From the NCBI RefSeq assembly GCF_000764665.1, contig NZ_JRGM01000176.1:1-64000 (forward strand): a DNA stretch of 64,000 nucleotides, in the 5' to 3' direction. The translations under genes were made by a program, and so were the position numbers. The stretch's first letter is position 1. Each line of letters starts with the position of its first letter. This stretch comes from Aeromonas lacus. Lineage in GTDB: Bacteria; Pseudomonadota; Gammaproteobacteria; Enterobacterales; Aeromonadaceae. Of the stretch, positions 26,477-35,807 are shown in pieces. The notes below the pieces were generated by a model, which was not told the origin of the DNA, ran no database searches, and worked only from the letters and a program-made list of their open reading frames with translations.

Positions 26477-27598
26477 TTATGAGAGTGAAATATCAAATCC
26501 GGCTGCCCCCAACATGTCGCAGGCAAACTCACCCTTGATCTGCAGGGAGGAGAGCTCGCGGCGCTCCGGGTAATGTTTGCGCTGCTCATCGAAGCTACCC
26601 GGGATACCCAGCCGGACGCGAAAACGGGCATCGTCGCGGCGCACATCGTAGATAAGGTGAACCAGCTGTTTGATCAATGCCTGATCCGGCGCCCGTCCGG
26701 GCACCACCGCCTGCACATCGGCAACCGGCAGCAGCGTACGCAGATCCTGGCGGGGCTCGCGCCCCAGCTGGCGGCAGAGCGCCTCATAGAGCATCCAGGT
26801 ACCGCGCGCCTTCCCCTCCAGGCTGTAGCCGGCAATGTGAGGGGTGGCAATCTCGGTATGGGGCACCAGCTCTGCCAGTGGCTCCGGCTCGTTCTCCCAG
26901 ACATCCATTACCAGACGCAAGGGCTTGTCGCTCAACTGACGCGCCAGCAGGGCCCGGTTATCCCACACCTCGCCACGGGATGCGTTGATGAGGATCTGCC
27001 CGGCGGGGCGCGCAGCTATCTGCTCGGCATCTAGCAGATGGTAGGTCGCATCCGGCCCTTCACGAGTAATGGGCACATGGAAGCTGACGATATCGGCGCC
27101 AAGGGCGGTCTGATAGTCGACAAAATCCGCTTCAGGATTATTACGCGCCTTGGGGGGATCGCAGCGCAGCACCCGCATACCGAGCGCTTCGGCCTTGCCG
27201 GCCACGCACTCGCCGGTATTGCCGGCCCCGATCACCGCCAGCGTCATGGCCGAGAGATCAAGCTCGTAGCGCTCGGCCAGCACCAGCAGGGCGGAAAGTA
27301 CATAGTCCCCCACCGAATATTTATTACAGCCGGGGGCGCTATAAAAAGGGATATTGCGGCTAGCCAGCAAAGCCTTGTCGATGTGATCGGTGCCGATGGT
27401 CGCGGTACCGACAAAAGCCAGTTTGGGGCTGGTCGCCAGCAAGTCGGCGTTCACCCTGGTCACCGAGCGTACCAGCAGCACATCGGCATCATGCAGATCG
27501 TTGGCCTGCATCTGCCGCCCGGGCAGGGCAACCACTTCACCAAACTCGGCAAACAGCTCCACGGCGTGGGGCATATTCTCATCTACGACTATTTTCAT
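26477..27598 (-). CDS. pdxB: Erythronate-4-phosphate dehydrogenase PdxB
   Basis: Oxidises 4-phosphoerythronate in the DXP-dependent pyridoxal phosphate pathway. It opens MKIVVDENMPHAVELF, has the NAD-binding GAGNTGECVAGKAEALG (near residue 122), FVGTATIGTDHID, the catalytic Arg region (NASRGEVWDNRAL) and PHIAGYSLEGKARGT with the catalytic histidine. 373 residues, as in E. coli (378). The ATG at 27598 is preceded by AGAGAG; the earlier ATG at 27625 has no site. It heads the block transcribed toward asd and divergent from pgpB. Confidence 0.95.
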   Translation of the reverse strand: MKIVVDENMPHAVELFAEFGEVVALPGRQMQANDLHDADVLLVRSVTRVNADLLATSPKLAFVGTATIGTDHIDKALLASRNIPFYSAPGCNKYSVGDYVLSALLVLAERYELDLSAMTLAVIGAGNTGECVAGKAEALGMRVLRCDPPKARNNPEADFVDYQTALGADIVSFHVPITREGPDATYHLLDAEQIAARPAGQILINASRGEVWDNRALLARQLSDKPLRLVMDVWENEPEPLAELVPHTEIATPHIAGYSLEGKARGTWMLYEALCRQLGREPRQDLRTLLPVADVQAVVPGRAPDQALIKQLVHLIYDVRRDDARFRVRLGIPGSFDEQRKHYPERRELSSLQIKGEFACDMLGAAGFDISLS

Positions 27599-27819
27599 CG
27601 GGCTCTCTTTGCAGGCAACCGCCATGGACGCGCCATTCTAGCCCAAAGCCCGCCAATATTTCAGCCTGACATGCACTTGGTTACCGCAGACCAAGGGTAA
27701 TTGATGAACGAACAGCCAAATGTGTAAGCAGAGGTAAACAGAAGGGCAGGTCTGCTTTGCCGTCAAATCATGCAGTGGCACAATGGCGCTCTTTTTCCAG
27801 ACCCTTGCCGATAGAGATC

Positions 27820-28542
27820 ATGCCGCCCCATAGCCCTTCCCTCTCCCGCAGTCAGGTGCTCGCGTTTACCACCCTTTTGATCCTGCCCCTGCTGCTGCTT
27901 GCCATCCTCCCTTGGCAACCCTTTCTGACCGGCTCGCTGCAATCGGGCTGGCTCTGGTGGCCTTATGCCCTCACCCGCATGGTCGATATTCCCGGAATTG
28001 GGATCAGCGCCGCACTGCTATTGCTGCTGACCAGGCAGAAACTGCAGCTCGATCGCTCGTCCCTGCTTGCTCTGGCCGGCGCGTTGCTGGTACTGCTTGC
28101 CGGAGACTGGCTCATCAAAAGCGTCATCAAGCATCTGACCGAGGAGCCCAGACCCTATTTGCTCTGGCTGGAGAGCCAATCCCTGATCCCCGCAATCAAG
28201 AGCTTCTACGCCGCCAGCACCGAAGTGCGCAGCGAACAGGTACACGCTGCCAGCCAGCTGCTGGCGCTGCCCCAGTGGCTTGGCAACCACTGGCAGAAGG
28301 AGGTGAACTACGCCTTCCCCTCCGGCCACAGCATCGCCGCCATGAGCCTTGCCCAGTTCTTTGGCCTCATCTGGCTGGCCCGCGCACCGGCAGGGGTCTG
28401 GCTGCTGCCGATCTTGGCACTCGGAATAGGGCTGTCACGCATGGTGATCGGCATGCACTGGCCAACCGATGTGCTGGCAAGCGCCATTCTCGGCAGCATC
28501 ACGGCGCTGCTGGCCGCTCGCTGGTGGCTGCACAGATATTGA
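27820..28542 (+). CDS. pgpB: PAP2-family phosphatase PgpB
   Basis: An integral membrane phosphatase acting on phosphatidylglycerophosphate and undecaprenyl pyrophosphate at the periplasmic face. The three acid phosphatase motifs are intact: [19 protein letters not shown] and [12 protein letters not shown]. About six membrane segments are visible. The long loop between motifs 1 and 2 ([15 protein letters not shown]...) is that of PgpB. 240 residues against 254 in E. coli. The start is uncertain: ATG at 27820 is chosen for the Met-rich basic N terminus; 27757 is the alternative. Confidence 0.85.
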   Translation: MPPHSPSLSRSQVLAFTTLLILPLLLLAILPWQPFLTGSLQSGWLWWPYALTRMVDIPGIGISAALLLLLTRQKLQLDRSSLLALAGALLVLLAGDWLIKSVIKHLTEEPRPYLLWLESQSLIPAIKSFYAASTEVRSEQVHAASQLLALPQWLGNHWQKEVNYAFPSGHSIAAMSLAQFFGLIWLARAPAGVWLLPILALGIGLSRMVIGMHWPTDVLASAILGSITALLAARWWLHRY

Positions 28543-28548
28543 GCCATC

Positions 28549-28600
28549 GCTTGTCCCGCAAGGCTCCATCTTGCGGGATGGGGACAAGCCTGCGCTTTTT
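28549..28600 (+). terminator. Terminator after pgpB
   Basis: GCTTGTCCC...GGGACAAGC encloses GCAAG/CTTGC, and GCGCTTTTTT follows. Compound hairpin between pgpB and rnt. Confidence 0.7.
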
Positions 28601-28639
28601 TGCCATAATGCCGCCTCATTTTATGCTGACCGAGATCCC

Positions 28640-29308
28640 ATGACCGACGCAGTTCATACCCTCAAGGGCCGTTTTCGTGGTTTTTACCCCGTCGTCATCG
28701 ATGTTGAAACAGCCGGCTTCAACGCCAAAACCGATGCCTTGCTCGAAATCGCGGCTTATACCCTGAAAATGGATGAGCAAGGATGGCTCCTGCCCGATCA
28801 GATTTTCCATTATCATGTGGAGCCTTTCGAAGGCGCCAATCTGGAGCGTGCCGCTCTGGAGTTCACCGGTATCGACCCCTTCAACCCGCTGCGCGGAGCT
28901 GTCTCTGAAAAAGAGGCGCTGACCGAGATCTTCAAGGGGATCCGCAAGGGGATGAAGGAGAGCGACTGCAGCCGCGCCATTATCGTGGCCCATAACGCCA
29001 CCTTCGATCACGGCTTCGTGATGGCGGCAGCCGAGCGGGCTGGCCTCAAGCGCAATCCGTTCCATCCGTTCGCCACCTTCGATACCGCAGCCCTCTCCGG
29101 GCTGGCGCTGGGCCAAACCGTACTGGCCAAGGCGTGCCAGAGCGCCCGCATTCCGTTTGACAACAAAGAGGCTCACTCTGCCCTCTATGACACTGAGCGG
29201 ACTACCGACCTCTTCTGCCATATCGTCAACCGCTGGAAGAGCATGGGCGGCTGGCCGCCAGTCGGGCCGGGTAGCGACTCAGCCTCTGGTGATGAGGAAC
29301 TGGAATAA
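28640..29308 (+). CDS. rnt: Ribonuclease T
   Basis: A 3'-5' exoribonuclease that trims tRNA CCA ends and other stable RNA 3' ends. DEDD superfamily residues are present: [20 protein letters not shown] (D and E, near residue 18), [10 protein letters not shown] (D, near 122) and [12 protein letters not shown] (H and D, near 178). [19 protein letters not shown] is characteristic of RNase T. 222 residues (E. coli 215). The ATG at 28640 gives the family start [20 protein letters not shown] terminator follows at once. Confidence 0.96.
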   Translation: MTDAVHTLKGRFRGFYPVVIDVETAGFNAKTDALLEIAAYTLKMDEQGWLLPDQIFHYHVEPFEGANLERAALEFTGIDPFNPLRGAVSEKEALTEIFKGIRKGMKESDCSRAIIVAHNATFDHGFVMAAAERAGLKRNPFHPFATFDTAALSGLALGQTVLAKACQSARIPFDNKEAHSALYDTERTTDLFCHIVNRWKSMGGWPPVGPGSDSASGDEELE

Positions 29309-29313
29309 GTTGC

Positions 29314-29340
29314 AAAGGCTGCCGCTGGCAGCCTTTCTTT
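29314..29340 (+). terminator. Terminator of rnt
   Basis: AAAGGCTGCC / GGCAGCCTTT with loop GCT, then CTTT, 5 bases after the rnt stop. Confidence 0.88.
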
Positions 29341-29435
29341 ATGTGCCTTGACTCTCTTTTGCCTCTATTGCCCCTCCACCGCCCGCTTTCTCCCCTTGGC
29401 TATTCAGCACAATTGCCAAATGGGAGGTGCGACGC

Positions 29436-29501
29436 ATGAAGAGCAAATACCATCCCCGATCAACTTTGTTTCAGATGACCTTGGTCAGATGCCCGTTTTG
29501 A
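29436..29501 (+). CDS. Possible 21-codon leader ORF upstream of the YuiF-like permease
   Basis: A short ORF of 21 codons (MKSKYHPRSTLFQMTLVRCP and one more residue, F) with GGGAGG 8 bases before its ATG, 88 bases upstream of the permease start. It has a better ribosome site than most chance ORFs but no run of a single amino acid that would mark an attenuator. Real coding is uncertain. Confidence 0.3.
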   Translation: MKSKYHPRSTLFQMTLVRCPF

Positions 29502-29589
29502 CCGATTTTTTTCTCGACATTTGTCACATTTTTCGCAAACTAACTCCCCTTCACATGACAGACAGCAATAACAAACATAAGGAAATCAA

Positions 29590-30912
29590 ATGAATCCAGT
29601 TGTTATCGCGGTCGGGCTGATGCTGGTGCTCAGTCTGCTGCGGATCAATGTGGTGGTCTCACTTGCGCTGGGCGCCATTGCCGGCGGCCTGGTCGGCGGG
29701 CTCTCCCTGACCGATACCCTGACTACCTTCAGCGGCGGTCTTGGTGGCGGCGCCGAGATTGCCCTCTCCTACGCCATGCTGGGGGCCTTTGCCGTCGCCA
29801 TCTCCCGCTCCGGTATCACCGACCTGCTGGCCAGCAAGGTAATCAGCCAGCTGGGCAAGGATGCCAGCAGCAGCCGCATTTTGTGGGTCAAGACCCTGCT
29901 GCTCTCATCCGTTCTGGCAGTATCCATCTCCTCGCAAAACATCATCCCGGTGCATATCGCCTTTATTCCGATCCTGATCCCGCCACTCCTCCACGTGATG
30001 GCGCAGATGCAGATCGACCGTCGTCAGGTAGCCTGTGTCATCACCTTCGGCCTGACCGCCACCTACATGGTGCTGCCGGTCGGCTTTGGCGGCATCTTCC
30101 TGAACAATATTCTGGCCAAGAACCTTATCGATAACGGTGTGCCGATCACTTCCAGCCAGATCCCGTTGGCCATGGCCATCCCGGGCTGTGGCATGGTGCT
30201 GGGTCTGCTGATTGCGGTCTTCTTCAGCTACCGCAAACCCCGCCAGTACGACCTGGCCAAGATCCTGGAAGCTGAACCGGAAACCGTCGAGCTCAATCTC
30301 AACCATATCTGGGTCGCCCTGCTGGCCATCGGTGTGGCACTTGGCCTCCAGTTGACGACCAACAGCATAGTGCTCGGCGCGCTGGCCGGTTTCGTCATCT
30401 TCACCTGCGGTGGCGTCATCAAGTTTCGCGAGAGCCAGGATGCGTTCACCCAGGGGGTACGCATGATGTCGCTGATCGGCTTTATCATGATCTCCGCCGC
30501 CGGCTTCGCCGCCGTCATGAAGGCAACTCACGGCGTCGAGAGCCTGGTTCAGGTCGTTTCCAGCTCTATCGGTCAGCACAAAGGCATTGCCGCCTTCCTG
30601 ATGCTGCTGGTGGGCCTGCTCATCACCATGGGAATTGGCTCCTCCTTCTCCACCGTGCCCATTATCGCCACCATCTATGTGCCGCTCTGCCTGCAGCTGG
30701 GTTTCTCTCCCATGGCGATCATCGCGCTGGTCGGTACCGCCGGTGCGCTGGGGGATGCGGGCTCGCCCGCTTCAGACTCCACCCTCGGCCCAACATCGGG
30801 TCTCAACGCCGATGGCCAGCACGACCATATCTGGGACAGCGTGGTGCCCACCTTCATCCACTACAATATCCCGCTGGTTATCTTCGGCTGGATTGCAGCC
30901 ATGGTGCTCTGA
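29590..30912 (+). CDS. YuiF-type Na+/H+ antiporter-family permease
   Basis: A 440-residue integral membrane transporter with about 12 hydrophobic segments, of the NhaC-like group that includes Bacillus YuiF, predicted to carry histidine or another amino acid. Conserved-looking stretches are [39 protein letters not shown] and the C-terminal [20 protein letters not shown], with charged or polar residues inside membrane helices. Substrate cannot be fixed from sequence. AAGGAA precedes the ATG. The 281-base upstream region holds the rnt terminator, a short ORF and AT-rich sequence near 29500-29560, possibly with a CRP-like TGTGACAAATGTCG on the minus strand. Confidence 0.82.
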   Translation: MNPVVIAVGLMLVLSLLRINVVVSLALGAIAGGLVGGLSLTDTLTTFSGGLGGGAEIALSYAMLGAFAVAISRSGITDLLASKVISQLGKDASSSRILWVKTLLLSSVLAVSISSQNIIPVHIAFIPILIPPLLHVMAQMQIDRRQVACVITFGLTATYMVLPVGFGGIFLNNILAKNLIDNGVPITSSQIPLAMAIPGCGMVLGLLIAVFFSYRKPRQYDLAKILEAEPETVELNLNHIWVALLAIGVALGLQLTTNSIVLGALAGFVIFTCGGVIKFRESQDAFTQGVRMMSLIGFIMISAAGFAAVMKATHGVESLVQVVSSSIGQHKGIAAFLMLLVGLLITMGIGSSFSTVPIIATIYVPLCLQLGFSPMAIIALVGTAGALGDAGSPASDSTLGPTSGLNADGQHDHIWDSVVPTFIHYNIPLVIFGWIAAMVL

Positions 30913-30937
30913 TTGTCAATTGCGCTGTTTAGATAGC

Positions 30938-30964
30938 AAAGGTGGCCTGTTGGCCGCCTTTTTG
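30938..30964 (+). terminator. Terminator of the YuiF-like gene
   Basis: AAAGGTGGCC / GGCCGCCTTT (one G-T pair), loop TGTT, then a T run. Confidence 0.9.
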
Positions 30965-30990
30965 TTGCTGATGGCAAGTCGTTTTCTGCT

Positions 30991-32907
30991 CTACCCGAGC
31001 GCCACTTCCTGCATGATGGCGCGATTGACAAAGTAGCGGTGGCAGAACTGGAGAAAATCCTGCAAGGTCAGGGGCCTTGAGTAGAAGTAACCCTGGATCT
31101 CGTCTACCCCTATGCTCAGCACCGCCTTGAGTTCGTCGTTGTTTTCCACCCCTTCGGCCACGACGCGCACCCCCAGCTGATGAGAGAGCGAGGTGATTGC
31201 CTCAACAAAGAGTGCCTGCCGGGTATCGTTGTCGATGGCGGTGATAAAGGAGCGGTCAATCTTCAGCTTGTCGAAATAGAGCTCGCGCAGATATGAGAAT
31301 GAGGACCAGCCGGTTCCAAAATCATCGAGCGCCACCCGCACTCCGATGTGTCGCAATGAGGCGATGATCTGCTTGCTCAGCTCGATATCATCCAGCGCTA
31401 TGGTCTCAGTCAGTTCCACGATCAACTGCTGTAACCCGAGCGGGCCGACACTCATCCTCTCCTCGACATTGGCGGCCAGCCCCATATTGAACATGGAGCT
31501 AGAGAGGTTTACCGAGATCTCCAGCAACTCCACCAGATCGCTCGGGAAGATAGAAAGATCACGCTGCAAACGGTGGAAAATCCAGAGCCCCAGAGCCTCC
31601 CCCAGACCGTTTTCCTCTGCCAGCGCTATTATATCGAGCGGCGGAATAAAGCCATATTCAGGGTGATTCCAGCGGATCAACACCTCGGCCCCCAGCCGAA
31701 CTGCGCTCTGACCACGCACTATCGGCTGATAGTAGAGGCAGAGCTGCTGGCACTCGGGGCTCTGAATCAATTCACGCAGCTCGGTCGAGAGGCGGCGGTT
31801 GCGCAGATAGTGTTGATGCATGGCACGGGAGAAGACCACTGAGCGATGAAGCCGCTGGCGCTTGGCACTGTCGAGAGCTATATCGGCAAACAGCAGCATC
31901 TCCTCTGGAGTATGTACCGGACGAGCGTACTGGCTTACCCCCATAAAGACCCTGACCCGGTGCGCCGGATCTGCTGCAAAGGCCAGATCGGCCAACTCGG
32001 TACGCAACTGCTCCAGAAAGGGGAAACGCAGATAGGTCGGCATGGCGCCGGAGATAATGATGGCAAACTCGTCGCTGCCGGTGCGGGCCACAAAAATACC
32101 CGGCGCCACCACGCCATGGATCCGTTCGGCCAGCTGTTTAAGCAGTTCATCCCCTATCTCGTATCCCAGGCTGTCGTTCACTTCACGAAAGTGGCCCAGA
32201 TCCACAAGGCAGACAGTGATGCTGCCGCCGCCGCCACGATAGGCTGCCCGCAACTTCAGGTGCTTGATAAGCGCCGCCCGATTGGGGAGACGGGTCAGGG
32301 GATCGTTCCACGCAAGAAACTGCTGGTGACGCACTTCGCGAAACAGCATCACCAGCATCACCATAGTTGCCGACATCAGAAAGGCGAGAATGGCAAAATT
32401 CTGGGTCCGCGACTCATTGAGCAGCTCGCGTTGAGCAATGGCAGAGGGGCCGGTAAAGTTCTTCACCATGACATCACGAATAGCCGCCAGATCGCGATTA
32501 AGTTCTATCGAGAATTGAGCTAACCGGGTCGAATCGCGCGCTCCGCTCACCACATCCTGTTCGTACTCCTCAAACAGCGACATCAGCTGCCCTGCGGCTT
32601 GGGCAGCACCAAAGCGAGACCTGACCGGCTTTGCCTCTTCACCGTGCAGGAAAACATCAAGTCGGTTCCAGGCGATGTCAAACCGCTTGTTCATCTCCTC
32701 CTGGCTCACCGAGCCGGCGCGATAAAGCTGGAGCGATTCGCCAAAACCGTGAACCTCCAGCTCCAGCTGTGCCAACGCCCAGGCTGACAACTGGGTATAG
32801 CGGGTCACTGCATTGAATGCGCGGTCATAGTTCCAGACCGACCAGATGGCAACCCCCAAAAAGGCGGTCACCATCAGGATCAGGCTGACAAACTTGCCGC
32901 GCAGCAT
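30991..32907 (-). CDS. Membrane GGDEF-EAL dual c-di-GMP protein (DcpA-like)
   Basis: A 638-residue inner-membrane signalling protein. One N-terminal helix (about 6-25), a periplasmic helical sensor of about 145 residues and a second helix (about 172-192) precede a GGDEF domain and an EAL domain. The GGDEF signature reads GSDEF, and no RxxD inhibitory site is seen, so cyclase activity is uncertain. The phosphodiesterase domain keeps its catalytic set: EVLIRW in place of EAL, SVNLSSSMF, ELTETIAL, DDFGTGWSSF, KLKIDRSFI and AEGVEN. It begins 1 base after the SUOX-fold gene's stop. The pair resembles PruR-DcpA of Agrobacterium, where a periplasmic pterin-binding protein sets the balance of synthesis and breakdown. 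Confidence 0.9.
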   Translation of the reverse strand: MLRGKFVSLILMVTAFLGVAIWSVWNYDRAFNAVTRYTQLSAWALAQLELEVHGFGESLQLYRAGSVSQEEMNKRFDIAWNRLDVFLHGEEAKPVRSRFGAAQAAGQLMSLFEEYEQDVVSGARDSTRLAQFSIELNRDLAAIRDVMVKNFTGPSAIAQRELLNESRTQNFAILAFLMSATMVMLVMLFREVRHQQFLAWNDPLTRLPNRAALIKHLKLRAAYRGGGGSITVCLVDLGHFREVNDSLGYEIGDELLKQLAERIHGVVAPGIFVARTGSDEFAIIISGAMPTYLRFPFLEQLRTELADLAFAADPAHRVRVFMGVSQYARPVHTPEEMLLFADIALDSAKRQRLHRSVVFSRAMHQHYLRNRRLSTELRELIQSPECQQLCLYYQPIVRGQSAVRLGAEVLIRWNHPEYGFIPPLDIIALAEENGLGEALGLWIFHRLQRDLSIFPSDLVELLEISVNLSSSMFNMGLAANVEERMSVGPLGLQQLIVELTETIALDDIELSKQIIASLRHIGVRVALDDFGTGWSSFSYLRELYFDKLKIDRSFITAIDNDTRQALFVEAITSLSHQLGVRVVAEGVENNDELKAVLSIGVDEIQGYFYSRPLTLQDFLQFCHRYFVNRAIMQEVALG

Positions 32908-32908
32908 G

Positions 32909-33391
32909 CTACTTGCTCTCTAGCCCAATCAGCTGCCACACCATGCGGCTGTGATAGAGCTCCTTGTTCAGGTCGGGGTAATCGGAGAGCGGGTAGATAA
33001 TCCAGAGAGGTCCTTTGTTGCGCAGGGTCAGCGGCTTGCCATCCTGCTTCTCGGCAACCAGCACTGGATACTTGTCACCATCCTCGACAGGCACGGCAGC
33101 CCAGTAATCATTGATGGCCATCGCCTTGACTTCACTGCTCTTTAGGCCGTATTTCTTCACCAGCTCCCGTAGCAACACCCCGCGATAGGTGTGACTACCT
33201 TCGGTCCAGGGCGTTTTGGTGGTCACTTCGCTTTGCGGCAGTGCCTCAAACTCGGCCCGGGTCAGACTAATCTGCCCCTTGCCATTGCAACACCCATCAC
33301 CCTTAATCGTCAGAAACGCATCGTCTGCCAGCACCACGCTCGATACGAGCCACCCAGACAACAACAGTACTCTGCCAAACCATCCGGTCAT
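32909..33391 (-). CDS. PruR-like periplasmic SUOX-fold (pterin-binding-type) protein
   Basis: A 160-residue exported protein with a signal peptide (TGWFGRVLLLSGWLVSSVVLA, cleaved before DDAFLTIKG) and a small molybdopterin-oxidoreductase (sulfite oxidase) fold: ISLTRAEFEALPQ, SHTYRGVLLRELVKKYG, MAINDYWAAVPVED, LVAEKQDGKPLT and GPLWIIYPLSDYP. These are the usual blocks of stand-alone SUOX-like domains; no catalytic role is expected. GGAGG lies 6-7 bases before the ATG at 33391, so the upstream in-frame ATGs (33409, 33451) are not favoured. Its stop is 1 base from the c-di-GMP gene, indicating coupled translation. By analogy it binds a pterin and touches the sensor domain of its neighbour. Confidence 0.85.
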   Translation of the reverse strand: MTGWFGRVLLLSGWLVSSVVLADDAFLTIKGDGCCNGKGQISLTRAEFEALPQSEVTTKTPWTEGSHTYRGVLLRELVKKYGLKSSEVKAMAINDYWAAVPVEDGDKYPVLVAEKQDGKPLTLRNKGPLWIIYPLSDYPDLNKELYHSRMVWQLIGLESK

Positions 33392-33674
33392 GATGAACCT
33401 CCATGTCATTGTGTTCAGTTTATTAATCGTACTCTCTTCTGCCATATGCAAACGAAAGAGAGGGGATACCGACTAAAGTCGCAGCCACACAACACAAGCA
33501 GAGGCACATCCTTTATTGACTACGACCTCAATGTCCTGAGACAGGATGACACTTCTCCCCCATCACTCACAACCGTTTAACAAAAAAATAATGCCCTTTT
33601 GGCTCTCATACTTATCACCTAAGTGAGTTATCCTCCCCCGATTCGCTATGGCGAAGCGCCATCAGGAAAAACAT
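33392..33674. other. Intergenic region without a gene
   Basis: This stretch separates the PruR-like gene and the deaD terminator, both on the minus strand. No credible ORF is seen. It is AT-rich, so it probably holds the promoter of the PruR-like operon. A small hairpin ATGGCG/CGCCAT lies near 33648-33663. Confidence 0.45.
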
Positions 33675-33702
33675 AAAAAAAGGCCGCTCAATGAGCGGCC
33701 TT
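33675..33702 (-). terminator. Terminator of deaD
   Basis: AAGGCCGCTCA / TGAGCGGCCTT; a seven-base T run follows on the minus strand. Confidence 0.92.
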
Positions 33703-33722
33703 CTGGCATTACCAATCAAGGA

Positions 33723-35618
33723 TTAGCTCTCGCGGCGCTTGCCACCGAACTTGCGACCCTTGTCGAAACCGCCTTCCCGGCGATCCTTGTTGAAGGGACG
33801 GTCACCCTGCGGACGGCGATCCTTGTTGAAAGGACGGTCGCCACGGAACGGACGATCACCACGCGGCGGACGGCTGCTGGTGTTGCCACCGGCCGGCACT
33901 TCGGTGTAGCGAGTGATCTGCAGCGGACGCTGGCAAACACGGGCTTTCTTGATCACTTCCAGTACATCAGCGCTCATGCCCTTGGGCAGGTCGACGGTAG
34001 AGAAGTCGTCAGCGATGTCGATGTTGCCGATGAAGCGGCTCTCGATGTTCGCTTCGTTGGCGATAGCGCCCACGATCTGGCCAGGCTTGACGCCGTGATG
34101 GGCACCCACGTCTACGCGGTAGCGCTCCATCTCCACGTCCGGGTTGTCTTTGAGCGGACGCGGCTCCAGGGACGGCATGCGACGGGCCGGACGATCGCCA
34201 CGGTCACCGAAATCACGACCGCCGCGGTCGTTGAAGTCACGGCGCTCGAAGCCACCACGGTCGTTGCCAGCGTTCAGCAGCGGATCCGGGATGGAGTCAT
34301 CCAGCAGCAGCGGTTGGTCGCCCTGTACCAGCTTGGCCAGTGCGGCAGCCAGCTCCAGCGGATCGGCAGAGTCTTCTTCGATCAGCTCGTTCACCAGGTT
34401 GTGGTAGATCTCGAGCTCTTCACCCATCATGGTTTCGCGGATGCGCTCCTTGAACTTGGCCAGACGGTGCTGGTTTATGTCCTCGGTGCTCGGCATCTTC
34501 ATCGGCTCGATGGCCTGACGGGTTGCGTGCTCGATGGCGCGCAGCATGCGGCGCTCACGCGGAGCCACGAACAGGATGGCCTCGCCCTTGCGACCGGCAC
34601 GACCGGTACGGCCGATACGGTGAACGTAGGATTCGGTATCGTACGGAATGTCGTAGTTCACTACGTGGGTGATGCGTTCAACGTCCAGACCGCGGGCAAC
34701 CACGTCGGTGGCAATCAGGATGTCCAGCTGGCCCTGACGCAGCTTGTCAACAGTACGCTCACGCAGCTTCTGCGGGATGTCGCCGTGCAGCGCTTCACAG
34801 GCGTGACCACGAGCGGCCAGCTTGCCAGCCAGCTCTTCAGCGGCGTTCTTGGTACGGACGAACACCAGCAGGGCTTCGTAGGGTTCCACTTCCAGCAGAC
34901 GGGTCATGGCGTCCAGCTTGTGCAGACCGGTCACCTGCCAGTAACGCTGGCGGATGGTGGTGGCGGTAGCAGTCTTGGAGGCGATCTTGATCTCTTTGGG
35001 CTGCTTCAGGTGCTTCTGGGCCACGCGGCGGATCTGCTCCGGCATGGTGGCGGAGAAGAGCGCAACCTGACGACCGGCCGGGCACTGTTCCATGATCCAG
35101 TCCACGTCGTCGATGAAGCCCATGCGCAGCATTTCGTCCGCTTCGTCCAGCACCAGCGCTTTCAGACCGGAGAGATCCAGGTTCTTGCGACGGATCAGAT
35201 CCATCACACGACCCGGAGTACCTACAACAACCTGAGCACCACGACGCAGAGCGCGGGTCTGGGTTTCGTAGGAGGCACCACCGTAGATCGGCAGCACGTG
35301 GAAATCAGGCATGTGGTGGGCATAGCGTTGGCACGCTTCAGCCACCTGCAGAGCCAGTTCGCGAGTCGGCGCCAGCACCAGGATCTGGGTGTTGCGGTTA
35401 CCAGCTTCCAGACGAGACAACAGAGGCAAGGCAAAAGCAGCGGTCTTCCCTGTACCGGTTTGCGCCTGCCCCAGCAGATCGTGGCCCGCCATCAGGTGGG
35501 GAATTGCTGCGGCCTGGATGGGGGACGGGCGCTCATAGCCCACGTCCTGCAGCGCTTTCAATACAGGCGCGGCCAGTCCAAGCTCACTAAAAAGGGGCAG
35601 TTGTTCGGTATCAGACAT
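33723..35618 (-). CDS. deaD: DEAD-box RNA helicase DeaD (CsdA)
   Basis: An ATP-dependent RNA helicase for ribosome assembly, mRNA decay and cold growth. Helicase motifs in order: Q-motif region PSPIQAAAIPHL, AQTGTGKT, PTRELALQ, TPGRVMDL, DEADEM, SATMP, and in the second domain HGDIPQ, DVVARGLDVE and HRIGRTGRAGR. A DeaD-specific RNA-binding domain (VGAHHGVKPGQIVGAIANEA) follows, then an Arg/Gly/Asp-rich tail with repeats of GDRPF and NKDRR. 631 residues. The ATG at 35618 gives the family start MSDTEQLPLFSELGL, with GGAAG upstream; an ATG at 35651 is less likely. Confidence 0.95.
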   Translation of the reverse strand: MSDTEQLPLFSELGLAAPVLKALQDVGYERPSPIQAAAIPHLMAGHDLLGQAQTGTGKTAAFALPLLSRLEAGNRNTQILVLAPTRELALQVAEACQRYAHHMPDFHVLPIYGGASYETQTRALRRGAQVVVGTPGRVMDLIRRKNLDLSGLKALVLDEADEMLRMGFIDDVDWIMEQCPAGRQVALFSATMPEQIRRVAQKHLKQPKEIKIASKTATATTIRQRYWQVTGLHKLDAMTRLLEVEPYEALLVFVRTKNAAEELAGKLAARGHACEALHGDIPQKLRERTVDKLRQGQLDILIATDVVARGLDVERITHVVNYDIPYDTESYVHRIGRTGRAGRKGEAILFVAPRERRMLRAIEHATRQAIEPMKMPSTEDINQHRLAKFKERIRETMMGEELEIYHNLVNELIEEDSADPLELAAALAKLVQGDQPLLLDDSIPDPLLNAGNDRGGFERRDFNDRGGRDFGDRGDRPARRMPSLEPRPLKDNPDVEMERYRVDVGAHHGVKPGQIVGAIANEANIESRFIGNIDIADDFSTVDLPKGMSADVLEVIKKARVCQRPLQITRYTEVPAGGNTSSRPPRGDRPFRGDRPFNKDRRPQGDRPFNKDRREGGFDKGRKFGGKRRES

Positions 35619-35674
35619 AGATTCTTCCAGATTAAGGCAGGCGGCTAACACCGCGGAATAGCAAAAAGGCGGCG

Positions 35675-35703
35675 ATTATAGCGCCACTTTGTTCTGCTGT
35701 CTT
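35675..35703 (-). promoter_or_regulatory. Candidate deaD promoter
   Basis: On the minus strand, -35 AAGACA and a perfect -10 TATAAT lie 17 bases apart. The transcript would start about 50 bases before the deaD ATG. Confidence 0.55.
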
Positions 35704-35807
35704 GAAAAATGTGATAAGCCTCTCAAGACGTTGGCAATTATAGAGGGATCTTGCGAGTTAAGCTTGCTTATTTTTCACTCATGATGCGTTATTGCAGATC
35801 GCTCCTC

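Noticed and set aside
33648-35648. A 666-codon open frame antisense to deaD
   Set aside because: It mirrors deaD exactly and runs through the deaD terminator; the product is low-complexity Leu/Val/Gln/His sequence.
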